A DNA stretch of 9,311 nucleotides from an uncultured Eubacteriales bacterium. Its GTDB lineage: Bacteria > Bacillota > Clostridia > Oscillospirales > CAG-272. A program made the position numbers and the translations under genes. The stretch covers positions 1 to 9,311 of the forward strand of contig CAKSNQ010000053.1 of NCBI GenBank assembly GCA_934476315.1, read 5' to 3'. Of the stretch, positions 1 to 5,889 are shown in pieces. The stretch's first letter is position 1; every line of letters begins with the position of its first letter. The notes beneath the pieces were generated by a model. That model was not told the DNA's origin, did no database searches, and saw nothing but the letters and a program-made list of their open reading frames with translations.

Positions 1-68
1 GTTTCCCCTCGCCGCCGGAGACAGCTTCAACACGGACTTTCGGCGCATAGCCAAGGAAGTGGGTGGAG

Positions 69-113
69 GCGGAGGGAGAAAACTTCGGCGTTTGAGATGG
101 TTTCTCCCTCCGC
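69..113 (+). repeat. M1 hairpin, stem type i (reference copy)
   Basis: A perfect 13-bp inverted repeat (GCGGAGGGAGAAA at 69-81, its complement at 101-113) encloses a 19-nt loop, ACTTCGGCGTTTGAGATGG. The same stem and nearly the same loop recur at 4328-4372. The copies at 8712-8754 and 9235-9277 keep the loop but have a different stem. The copies at 540-585 and 3820-3877 carry a small GCGGCAAGCCGC-type hairpin inserted at the left side of the loop. The conserved flank AGCCAAGGA lies 20-30 bp upstream in every copy. Confidence 0.85.
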
Positions 114-883
114 AAAGACGGCTGAAGAGTATTGCTTTTGCTGTGCTGAAAATTTGGATTTGTTTCGGTCGCTGTTGGTTTGTACTTTGGGTTAAAAGGC
201 TCTCATGCCGGATGTGGGGGGAGAACCCCTCAAACGTCGGGGTTGCTCCCCCCACGCCCCTCACTCCAAGGCTTTGATGCGCGTCGCGCCGCAACAACGC
301 GGCGCTTTGGCGCATTGGGGAGGGCGGCGGGGTAGACCCCCACCGCTGACCCCTCCCCACACCCCTCCCGGGATTCGCTGAAATGTAGAAAGCCGGGCGA
401 GGGAAAACTCCCGGCGAGTTTTCCCTCACCACTGGAAAAAGCGCATGGGGCGGGGCAAGATGCCATAGTACCGCGGGCGATTCTTCTCACACCCTCCCAA
501 CCTCTGAGTGCGGCGCGTAGCCAAGGAGTGTAGGGCGGCGAGGACCGCGGCAAGCCGCCGAACTTCGGCGTTTGAGATGGTCCTCTCCCCGCAAAAACAG
601 CTAAAAGAAGATTGTTTTTGCTGTGCGGAGAAGTTAGATTTGTTTCGTTTGCTGTTGGTATGTACTTTTAGTTGAAATCTCCGATGCAGGATGTGGGGGA
701 AGAACCCCTCAGGCGTTCGTGCCTGCCGCGTAGCGCAGGCGGCTCCCCCCACGCCCCCCACTCCAAGGCTTTGATGCGCGTCGCGCCGCAACAACGCGGC
801 GCTTTGGCGCATTGGGGAGGGCGGCAGAGCCGCAAACCCTCCCCATACCCCTCCCACAAAATTCGCTGGACTTTAGAAAGGCG

Positions 884-915
884 GGAGTCGGAAACTCTGG
901 GGAGTTTCCGACTCC
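884..915 (+). repeat. M4 hairpin, divergent stem
   Basis: A perfect 14-bp stem (GGAGTCGGAAACTC at 884-897, its complement at 902-915) has a TGGG loop. Its position in the unit is that of the M4 stem elsewhere (396-430, 3723-3757, 4231-4265, 5971-6005, and 8868-8902 on the other strand), where the arm reads GCGAGGGAAAACTC. The six differing positions are all matched in the opposite arm. Confidence 0.85.
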
Positions 916-987
916 TCTTGAAAAGGTGCGGGGGAAGCGTGGGGATTTCAGGGGTGACTCGCCGGGTGCGACACTGCGCTGAACAGC

Positions 988-1023
988 AAAAAAGAGCGCC
1001 GCGCTCGGCGCGGTGCTCTTTTT
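988..1023 (-). terminator. Rho-independent terminator of the dehydrogenase unit, probably bidirectional
   Basis: A GC-rich stem (CCGCGC 999-1004 with GCGCGG 1008-1013, extended by a G-T pair and by GAGC/GCTC) is flanked by A6 on the left and T5 on the right. On the minus strand it gives a strong hairpin followed by T6, about 35 bp after the dehydrogenase stop. On the plus strand the T5 could also stop transcription leaving repeat block 1. Confidence 0.8.
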
Positions 1024-1025
1024 GT

Positions 1026-1060
1026 GTCTTTGCGTCCGTGCGTCTTTGCGTCCGTGCGTC
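1026..1060. repeat. 16-bp tandem repeat across the dehydrogenase stop codon
   Basis: The unit GTCTTTGCGTCCGTGC occurs twice without change (1026-1041, 1042-1057), followed by the first three bases of a third copy. The last bases overlap the TGA stop of the dehydrogenase (1059-1061). It lies between that stop and the terminator. It is probably a slippage product, and no role is evident. Confidence 0.75.
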
Positions 1061-2051
1061 AAACCATGTTTTCCGTCAGCGGTCGCCGCTCCAGGACGCT
1101 CATGGCGTTGTCCAGCGTCGTCCGCGCAATGGCGGAGAGCGCCTCGGCGGTCAGAAATCCTTGGTGCGACGTGACAATCACGTTCGGGAAGGACAACAGC
1201 CGCGCCACGATCGAGCTTTCCATAATGTCCTCCTCGCGGTTCTCGAACACGTTGTCGCCCTCCTCCTCGTACACGTCCAGCCCCACTCCGAAAAAGCGGT
1301 GGTCGCGGATGCCCGCAATCAGGTCCTGCGTGCTGATCAGCGCCCCACGCGAGGTATTCACCAGGATGCACCCGTGCTTGATGAGCGGGATGGTCCGATG
1401 GTCGATCAGATGGTACGTCTCGTCGGTCAGCGGGCAGTGGAGAGAAATCAGGTCGCTGCTCTCCAGCACCTCCTCCAAGGGCAGGTAGGTGACGCCCAGT
1501 CCCCGCATGGCGTCGCTCGGGTACTTGTCGTACGCCACCACGCGCATGCCGAAGCCTGTGCAGATGCGGCACATTGCCTGCCCGATCTTGCCCGTGCCGA
1601 TGATGCCGGCGGTTCTGCCGTGCAGGGTCAGACCCGTCAGCCCGACCAGGCTGAAGTTGTTCTCGCGCACCTTGATATACGCCTTGTGCAATTTGCGGTT
1701 GACCGCCAGCGCCAGCGCCATGGCGTGCTCCGCGACCGCCTCGGGCGAGTAGCCGGGGACGCGCAGAACGGTCATGCCGAACTCCCCTGCGGCGGCGGTG
1801 TCAAGCTGATTGAAGCCGGCACAGCGCAGAAGAATCGTTGAAATTCCCGCGTGGTATAGCGCGGTCAGAACGGGGCGCGACAGGTCGGCGTTGACAAACG
1901 CGCAGATGGCGTCGTAGCCGTGCGCCATGCGTGCGGACGCCACGCTCAGGTCCGCGTCGAAATATTCAAGGGTAATCTCCGGATAGTCGGGAAGAAAGGC
2001 GTCAAACGCTTCCCGATCGTACGGCTTGGTGTCGTAAAATAAAATTTTCAT
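1059..2051 (-). CDS. ldhA: NAD-dependent D-lactate dehydrogenase (D-isomer-specific 2-hydroxyacid dehydrogenase, LdhA-like)
   Basis: The predicted reaction is pyruvate + NADH to D-lactate + NAD+, in the cytoplasm, as a fermentative electron sink. The 330-residue length is normal for the family. The nucleotide-binding motif GTGKIG is at residues 152-157, and an acidic residue closing the next strand (D175, in VVAYDKYP) favours NAD over NADP. The catalytic set falls at the classical D-LDH numbering: R235 (in NTSRGAL), E264 (in LDVYEEE) and H296 (in TSHQGFLT). Segments such as LRCAGFN and FLTAEAL are close to E. coli LdhA as I remember it. The ATG is preceded by AGGAGG (2062-2067) with a 10-nt spacer. 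It lies 69 nt after the AraC gene on the same strand, with no clear promoter in that gap, so co-transcription is likely. Another 2-hydroxyacid specificity is possible but less likely. Confidence 0.88.
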   Translation of the reverse strand: MKILFYDTKPYDREAFDAFLPDYPEITLEYFDADLSVASARMAHGYDAICAFVNADLSRPVLTALYHAGISTILLRCAGFNQLDTAAAGEFGMTVLRVPGYSPEAVAEHAMALALAVNRKLHKAYIKVRENNFSLVGLTGLTLHGRTAGIIGTGKIGQAMCRICTGFGMRVVAYDKYPSDAMRGLGVTYLPLEEVLESSDLISLHCPLTDETYHLIDHRTIPLIKHGCILVNTSRGALISTQDLIAGIRDHRFFGVGLDVYEEEGDNVFENREEDIMESSIVARLLSFPNVIVTSHQGFLTAEALSAIARTTLDNAMSVLERRPLTENMV

Positions 2052-2120
2052 GAAAAAGGAGCCTCCTGTGAAATGGACGGCAAATGCGCCGCCGGAATAG
2101 TTTGCCCGCTTTGCGGCGGC

Positions 2121-3074
2121 TTATTCCGCGACAGAGCACCCGACGGCGGGCGGTTCTGTGGCGGACGGTTCCGCGGCGGATGGTTCCGCGGTACTCCCGC
2201 GGCGCGCGGACGACTCCGGCAGGGGCGGGATGGACGGCGGCAGTGCGGGGCTTTTTCCTGCCGCGCGGCACCGGCGGCGATAATCCGTGGGGGAAAGTCC
2301 CATCTGCTTCATGAAAGAGCGGTTGAACGTCCGGAGCGTACCGAAGCCGGCGCGGGTGCCGATCTCCGTGACGCTCTGGTCGGTGGAGGACAGCATGCGG
2401 CAGGCGTCCGCCACGCGCAGGGAGTTGATGTAATCGTTGAAGCGGATGTTTAATTTATGGCTGAACAGGTGTGAGATGTAGTAGCGGCTCAGGTGCAACG
2501 CGTCCTCCAGTGAAGCGAGCGAGAGGTCGGAGGTGAAGTTTTCGGCGCAGAAGTCCACGATGGCGCGGATGGCGTGAGAATCCTCGGTGCGCGCCTCGCT
2601 CAGCGGCAAAAGCTCGGCGAGTTGACCGAAAAAGGCAAGCAGAAGTCCGCGCAAGACGGTTTTGTGAAGCGGTCCGGTCGGGTGGCAGGCGACCTCGGCG
2701 AGCAGGGCGATCGTTTCCGCCAGTGCAGGGTAACGGTCGGCGTGGCAGAGCAGGGGACTGACGGGCAGCCCCTTGCCGAAGACCGGCTTCAGCTCCGGGA
2801 TCATGTCGGGGTGGATGATGAACAGGTGGTACTGTTCGCACTCCAGCGTTTCGAAGCGATGGATCTGGTTCGGAAAGGCGATCACGAGGTCGCCGGGACC
2901 TGCCGTGCACCGCGCGGAGTCGATGTAGACGTTGGTTCGCCCGCGGAGCAGGTAGAAAAACTCAAACTGGACGTGCAGGTGGGCGGTGCATTGCAGTGGC
3001 GCGGAGCCGCCGCGTTCGTTGCGGTAGTAGAAGTCGCCGGTTCTGTTTTCATAGGGTGCGTTTGAGGGATTCAT
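2121..3074 (-). CDS. AraC-family transcriptional regulator (cupin sensor plus double HTH)
   Basis: This is a DNA-binding regulator of 317 residues. Residues about 25-100 form a cupin-like sensor domain (HLHVQFEFFYLLRG at 32-45, then PGDLVIAFPNQIHRF at 60-74). Residues about 165-270 are the AraC/XylS domain: the first HTH around 185-209 and the second around 234-256, ending in the family signature GF...F.R.F....G.SP..YRR (243-268). Residues 272-317 are a low-complexity tail rich in Pro, Ala, Ser and Glu, with pentad repeats AEPSA, AEPSA, TEPPA; such a tail is not part of the usual AraC architecture. The start has a near-perfect ribosome site (AAGGAGGTGA, 3085-3094) and a good promoter upstream. 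The downstream neighbour is the dehydrogenase, which is a likely target by position only. The effector cannot be told from the sequence. Confidence 0.9.
   Translation of the reverse strand: MNPSNAPYENRTGDFYYRNERGGSAPLQCTAHLHVQFEFFYLLRGRTNVYIDSARCTAGPGDLVIAFPNQIHRFETLECEQYHLFIIHPDMIPELKPVFGKGLPVSPLLCHADRYPALAETIALLAEVACHPTGPLHKTVLRGLLLAFFGQLAELLPLSEARTEDSHAIRAIVDFCAENFTSDLSLASLEDALHLSRYYISHLFSHKLNIRFNDYINSLRVADACRMLSSTDQSVTEIGTRAGFGTLRTFNRSFMKQMGLSPTDYRRRCRAAGKSPALPPSIPPLPESSARRGSTAEPSAAEPSATEPPAVGCSVAE
2147..2191. repeat. 15-bp in-frame tandem repeat in the AraC tail
   Basis: Three 15-bp units (2147-2161, 2162-2176, 2177-2191) share the pattern CGGAYGGTTCCGCGG. They encode pentads AEPSA/AEPSA/TEPPA near the C-terminus of the regulator. 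A multiple of three keeps the frame open, so copy number can vary without breaking the gene. Confidence 0.75.
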
Positions 3075-3122
3075 GCGGGGTTGCTCACCTCCTTTGCGTG
3101 ACGGATGGGGGAATCTGCGGAT

Positions 3123-3151
3123 ATTTTACCATATTCGGCGGGGATTTTCAA
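3123..3151 (-). promoter_or_regulatory. Sigma-A-type promoter of the araC-ldhA unit
   Basis: On the minus strand, TTGAAA (3146-3151) and TAAAAT (3123-3128) are separated by exactly 17 bp, and a TG sits one base before the -10 (extended -10). Transcription would start near 3116, giving an untranslated leader of about 40 nt before the AraC start. The palindrome that opens repeat block 2 begins only 16 bp upstream of the -35. Confidence 0.7.
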
Positions 3152-3166
3152 GAGGGCGAAAACGAC

Positions 3167-3197
3167 GTGGGAAACTTTTTCCCAAAAAGTTTCCCAC
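3167..3197. repeat. Perfect palindrome opening the B leader
   Basis: A 14-bp perfect inverted repeat (GTGGGAAACTTTTT at 3167-3180, complement at 3184-3197) has loop CCC. The same arms recur at 5241-5271 with loop GGG. Because it recurs far from AraC, it is part of the repeat rather than an AraC operator. Confidence 0.85.
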
Positions 3198-3532
3198 ACC
3201 CTTCAAAAAGCCTTATAAAGGGAATGGCTGTTCGAGTTTAGGTTTCTAAAGGGTTTTCGCTGTCTTGCTTTTAAGTTTTCGACAACCTTTTTCAAAAGGC
3301 GTCCGCCCGCAAGCGGGCAGTCGGGGGGCGAAGCCCCGCGTCGCCCCCCGCAGGCGGCGAAACCTTGCGGCGTTTCTTTTTTGGGATTGTCCGCGGTAGG
3401 CACTACCGCGGCAATCGGTTTTCTTTGCGCCTCTGGCTTCAAAGAAAAAGCGGCTGAAAGCGCTGAAGTTGCATGGGATAACAGGTGTTTTGTGCTTGTG
3501 GCTGGTATCTACTTTGGGTTTGAGGTTTTTGA
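3198..3532 (+). repeat. B leader, remaining hairpins
   Basis: After the palindrome come conserved pyrimidine-rich sequence and a string of small hairpins: GCCCG-CAAG-CGGGC (3305-3318), GGGGC-GAA-GCCCC (3325-3337), CCGCGGTAG-GCA-CTACCGCGG (3391-3411) and TTTTCTTTG with CAAAGAAAA (3419-3448). The same series occurs in block 3 at 5462-5479, 5483-5495, 5549-5569 and onward. Block 3 adds CGCCGCC-CGCA-GGCGGCG (5500-5517), which is only imperfect here. The leader joins the M2 hairpin through GATACAGGATGTGG. Confidence 0.75.
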
Positions 3533-4584
3533 TACAGGATGTGGGGGGAGAACCCCTCAGGCGTCGGGGTTGCTCCCCCGCACACCCCCTACTCCAAGGC
3601 TGGATGCGCGTCGCGCCGCAACGACGCGGCTCTTTGGCGCATTGGGGAGGGCGGCGGGGTAGACCCCCGCCGCTGACCCCTCCCCACACCCCTCCCGGGA
3701 TTCGCTGAAATATAGAAAGCCGGGCGAGGGAAAACTCTCAACAAGTTTCCCCTCGCCGCCGGAGAAAGCGCGGGGGATAGCCACTGAAATGCGGCGCACA
3801 GCCAAGGAAGTAGGTGGAGGCGGAGGGACCGCGGCAAGCCGCCAAACTTCGGCGTTTGAGATGGTTTCTCCCTCCGCAAAGACCGCTGAAAGAATGTTGC
3901 CTTTGCTGTGTGGAAAATTTAGATTTATTTCGGTTGCTGTCTGTTTCTACTTTTGACTAAAGACTTCAATGCAGGATGTGGGGGGAGAACCCCTCAGGCG
4001 TTCGTGCCTGCCGCGTAGCGCAGGCGGCTCCCCCGCACACCCCCTACTCCGTGGCTAAATGCGCGTCGCGCCGCAACAACGCGGCGCTTTGCGCATTGGG
4101 GAGGGCGGCGCGGGGGCGCGCCGATAACCCCTCCCCATACCCCTCCCGTGGCTTGCCGCGGTTCAGAAAGTTGGGCGCGGGGCGGGGTCTCTCCCACCTC
4201 GCCCGGGATTCGCTGAAATGTAGAAGGCTGGGCGAGGGAAAACTCTCGACGAGTTTTCCCTCGCCGCCGGAGAAAGCGCGGGGGATAGCCACTGAAATGC
4301 GGTGCACAGCCAAGGAAGTGGAAGGAGGCGGAGGGAGAAAACCTCGGCGTTTGAGATGGTTTCTCCCTCCGCAAAGACCGCTGAAAGAGTATTGCTTTTG
4401 TTGTGCAGAAAATTCCGATGTATTTTGATTGCTATCTGCTTCTACTTTTGACCAAAGACTCCGATGCAGGATGCGGGGTCAAGAGCGTGCCCGGTTCTGA
4501 TCTTCGAAGCGGGCGAGATAAATGCGGTGCGGGGTGCATAGGATGAAAGAGAGAGCCGATCACGCGTCGGCGAGCATTGTGTGC

Positions 4585-4589
4585 GGAGG
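4585..4589 (+). promoter_or_regulatory. Ribosome binding site deciding the lipoprotein start
   Basis: GGAGG lies 9 nt before the ATG at 4599. It overlaps the body of an upstream in-frame GTG (4581), which makes that GTG unlikely. A second GGAGG (4624-4628) lies 6 nt before an in-frame GTG at 4635, so a shorter form is possible. Confidence 0.6.
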
Positions 4590-4598
4590 GGTGGGTTT

Positions 4599-5225
4599 AT
4601 GCGCGGAAAAAATGGGACGATGGGGAGGATTGACGTGAAAAAGGGACGCGAGGACTGCGGGCGGATTCCGGTGCAATCGCGGCGGCGGAAAGCGGGAATC
4701 CGGGGAGGTGCTTTGGCGTTGCTTCTTGTGGCGGTGCTGACGCTTTTTTCTTGCGGGGCAAGGGAAATGCGCTATTTCGGATATCTGGATACGGCGGCGC
4801 GCGGCGAGCTGAGTATCAAGACGGAGAACGGGGTGTGGCAGGCGCGGTTGGAGGTAGGCGAACGTGCCGCGGCGGGTGCGCTACCCGATCTGACACTGGC
4901 ATTTACTGCGCCGCCATCGCTGTGCGGCGTGGTGGTTCGTTACGAGGCGCAGAGCGGGACGTGGCGTGCGGCGCTCGGAGAATTGGAGACGGAGGGGGAC
5001 TTTTCCGCCATGGCGACCCCGGCGAGACTTCTTTTGTCGGAGAGCGCGGTGCAGAGCGCGACGCGGGGGCGGCAATGCATTGCCGGGACATGGTACGACA
5101 CTGTAACGCTGGTCACGGAGGACGGGGCGACGCGGGTGCTGGACGTGGCAACGGGGAAGCCCTTGCTCGTGCGGGCGGTCGCGGGCGGTCGCACGTGGGA
5201 AATCACGGTGGCGTGCTGGGAGTGA
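4599..5225 (+). CDS. Predicted lipoprotein of unknown function
   Basis: I do not recognise this protein (208 residues from the chosen ATG). It has a basic N-terminus (QSRRRKAGIRGG), a hydrophobic stretch ALALLLVAVLTLF and a lipobox ending in FSC, with the lipidated Cys at residue 52. It is therefore predicted to be exported, lipidated and held on the outer face of the membrane. The N-region is long for a lipoprotein, which favours the alternative GTG start at 4635 (Cys then at residue 40). The mature part is about 155 residues and looks rich in beta strands. A short ATGKPLLVRA segment near the end is vaguely like LolA-type folds, but this is weak. The gene stands alone, with repeat block 2 upstream and repeat block 3 starting 14 bp after its stop. 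No clear promoter was found. Confidence 0.75.
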   Translation: MRGKNGTMGRIDVKKGREDCGRIPVQSRRRKAGIRGGALALLLVAVLTLFSCGAREMRYFGYLDTAARGELSIKTENGVWQARLEVGERAAAGALPDLTLAFTAPPSLCGVVVRYEAQSGTWRAALGELETEGDFSAMATPARLLLSESAVQSATRGRQCIAGTWYDTVTLVTEDGATRVLDVATGKPLLVRAVAGGRTWEITVACWE

Positions 5226-5240
5226 GGAAGTGGGGGCGAC

Positions 5241-5271
5241 GTGGGAAACTTTTTGGGAAAAAGTTTCCCAC
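5241..5271 (+). repeat. Perfect palindrome after the lipoprotein gene, possible terminator
   Basis: The arms GTGGGAAACTTTTT (5241-5254) and their complement (5258-5271) form a 14-bp stem with loop GGG, 16 bp after the stop codon. No T-run follows, so it is not a textbook terminator. It may still protect or end the transcript. It is the same element as 3167-3197. Confidence 0.7.
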
Positions 5272-5344
5272 ACCCTTGGGCAACGTATATAGAGGGATAG
5301 GCTGTTCGGCTTTAGGGTTCTAAAGGGTTCAGCTATTCCTTTTT

Positions 5345-5456
5345 CAGTTTTCGCCCGCTTTCTTTCGAAATTTTGCTGTCCCTCTATAAGTTTTCGCCTG
5401 CCCTCTCACAGAGTTTCGCTGTCTCTCTTTTAAGTTTTCGCCCGCCTTTCTCAAAA
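5345..5456 (+). repeat. Degenerate pyrimidine-rich tandem repeat in the B leader
   Basis: About five units of roughly 19-24 bp share the core AGTTTTCGCCYGC followed by a C/T-rich tail (for example near 5346, 5388, 5411 and 5433). The matching part of block 2 (about 3252-3298) has only about two. The rest of the leader aligns, so this is a copy-number difference. Confidence 0.6.
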
Positions 5457-5816
5457 GGCGTCCTCCTGCAAGCAGGGGGTCTGGGGCGAAGCCCCATGTC
5501 GCCGCCCGCAGGCGGCGAAATCCCCATGGCGTTTCTTTTTCGGATTGCCCGCGGTAGGTACTACCGCGGCAATCGGTTTTCTTTGCGCCTCTGGCTTCAA
5601 AGAAAAAGCGACTGAAAGCGCTGAATTGTCTGGGACTGTGGGTGTTTTTGTGCTTGCGGCTGGTATCTACTTTGGGTTAAAAAGCTCGGGTACAGGATGT
5701 GGGGGGAGAACCCCTCAGGCGTTCGTGCCTGCCGCGTAGCGCAGGCGGCTCCCCCCACGCCCTCCATTCCCTGGCTGGATGCGCGTCGCGCCGCAACGAC
5801 GCGGCGCGTCAGCGCT

Positions 5817-5889
5817 GGGAGGGCGGCGGGGTAGACCCCCGCCGCGTGGGTCTGCGTGCGTAGCCGCAGACGGACCCCAGACCCCTCCC
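5817..5889 (+). repeat. Expanded M3b: closing stem with two hairpins
   Basis: The closing stem GGGAGGG (5817-5823) with CCCTCCC (5883-5889) encloses two hairpins. The first is GCGGCGGGG (5823-5831) with its complement (5837-5845). The second is GTCTGCG (5850-5856) with CGCAGAC (5865-5871), loop TGCGTAGC. Other copies of M3b have only one inner hairpin. Confidence 0.7.

Larger units (their letters stand above)
1..940 (+). repeat. Repeat block 1: about two tandem units of the hairpin-chain repeat
   Basis: This stretch holds no convincing gene. It enters the window inside the 3' arm of an M4 hairpin (1-13) and then carries two units. Unit one: M1 hairpin 69-113, AT-rich spacer to about 210, M2 hairpin 214-255, M3a 277-315, M3b 317-358, M4 396-430. 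Unit two: M1 about 540-585 (7-bp core, with an inserted small hairpin), M2 693-752, M3a 774-812, M3b 814-844, M4 884-915. Corresponding modules are 466-488 bp apart. M3a has the nested form ATGCGC..GCGCCGC..GCGGCGC..GCGCAT. Unit two differs from unit one in M4, in the M2 loop and in the M3b insert, yet each stays self-complementary. The block stops about 45 bp before the dehydrogenase terminator. Function unknown. Confidence 0.85.
3165..4476 (+). repeat. Repeat block 2: B leader plus about 1.6 units of the hairpin-chain repeat
   Basis: This long stretch holds no convincing gene. Order: B leader 3165-3532, M2 hairpin 3541-3583, M3a 3604-3642, M3b 3644-3685, M4 3723-3757, M1 3820-3877 (with inserted small hairpin), AT-rich spacer, M2 3978-4038, M3a 4059-4096, M3b 4098-4136, an optional extra module about 4141-4200, M4 4231-4265 (perfect 15-bp stem), M1 4328-4372 and its AT-rich spacer. 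The block ends abruptly at GATGCAGGATGCGG (4463-4476), where an M2 hairpin would otherwise begin. It lies between the divergent AraC and lipoprotein genes, so it forms part of their upstream regions. Function unknown. Confidence 0.85.

Noticed and set aside
277..315. Integron attC site (M3a hairpin)
   Set aside because: The GTTRRRY core and the expected paired boxes are absent, and no integron integrase is in the window.
317..332. G-quadruplex in M3b
   Set aside because: Only three runs of three or more G lie close together, and the same G runs pair with C runs in a hairpin kept across copies.
1..940. CRISPR array
   Set aside because: The repeat unit is about 480 bp and internally structured, with no short regular repeat and spacer pattern and no cas genes.
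672..1841. Long plus-strand frame of 389 codons
   Set aside because: It runs from repeat block 1 across the antisense of the dehydrogenase, whose minus-strand frame has full catalytic motifs and a ribosome site.
2057..2067. Self-complementary sequence over the dehydrogenase ribosome site (AGGAGGCTCCT)
   Set aside because: The 5-bp arms would leave a one-base loop, too tight for a stable hairpin, so no switch is claimed.
2052..2120. Separate promoter for the dehydrogenase
   Set aside because: No acceptable -35/-10 pair with 16-18 bp spacing was seen in the gap.
3165..4476. Remnant insertion sequence or retron/group II intron RNA
   Set aside because: No transposase, integrase or reverse transcriptase motif in any frame, no terminal repeats with target duplications visible, and no recognisable intron domain V.
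4581..4598. GTG start at 4581 for the lipoprotein
   Set aside because: It precedes the GGAGG that serves the ATG at 4599, has no site of its own, and lengthens an already long signal peptide N-region.
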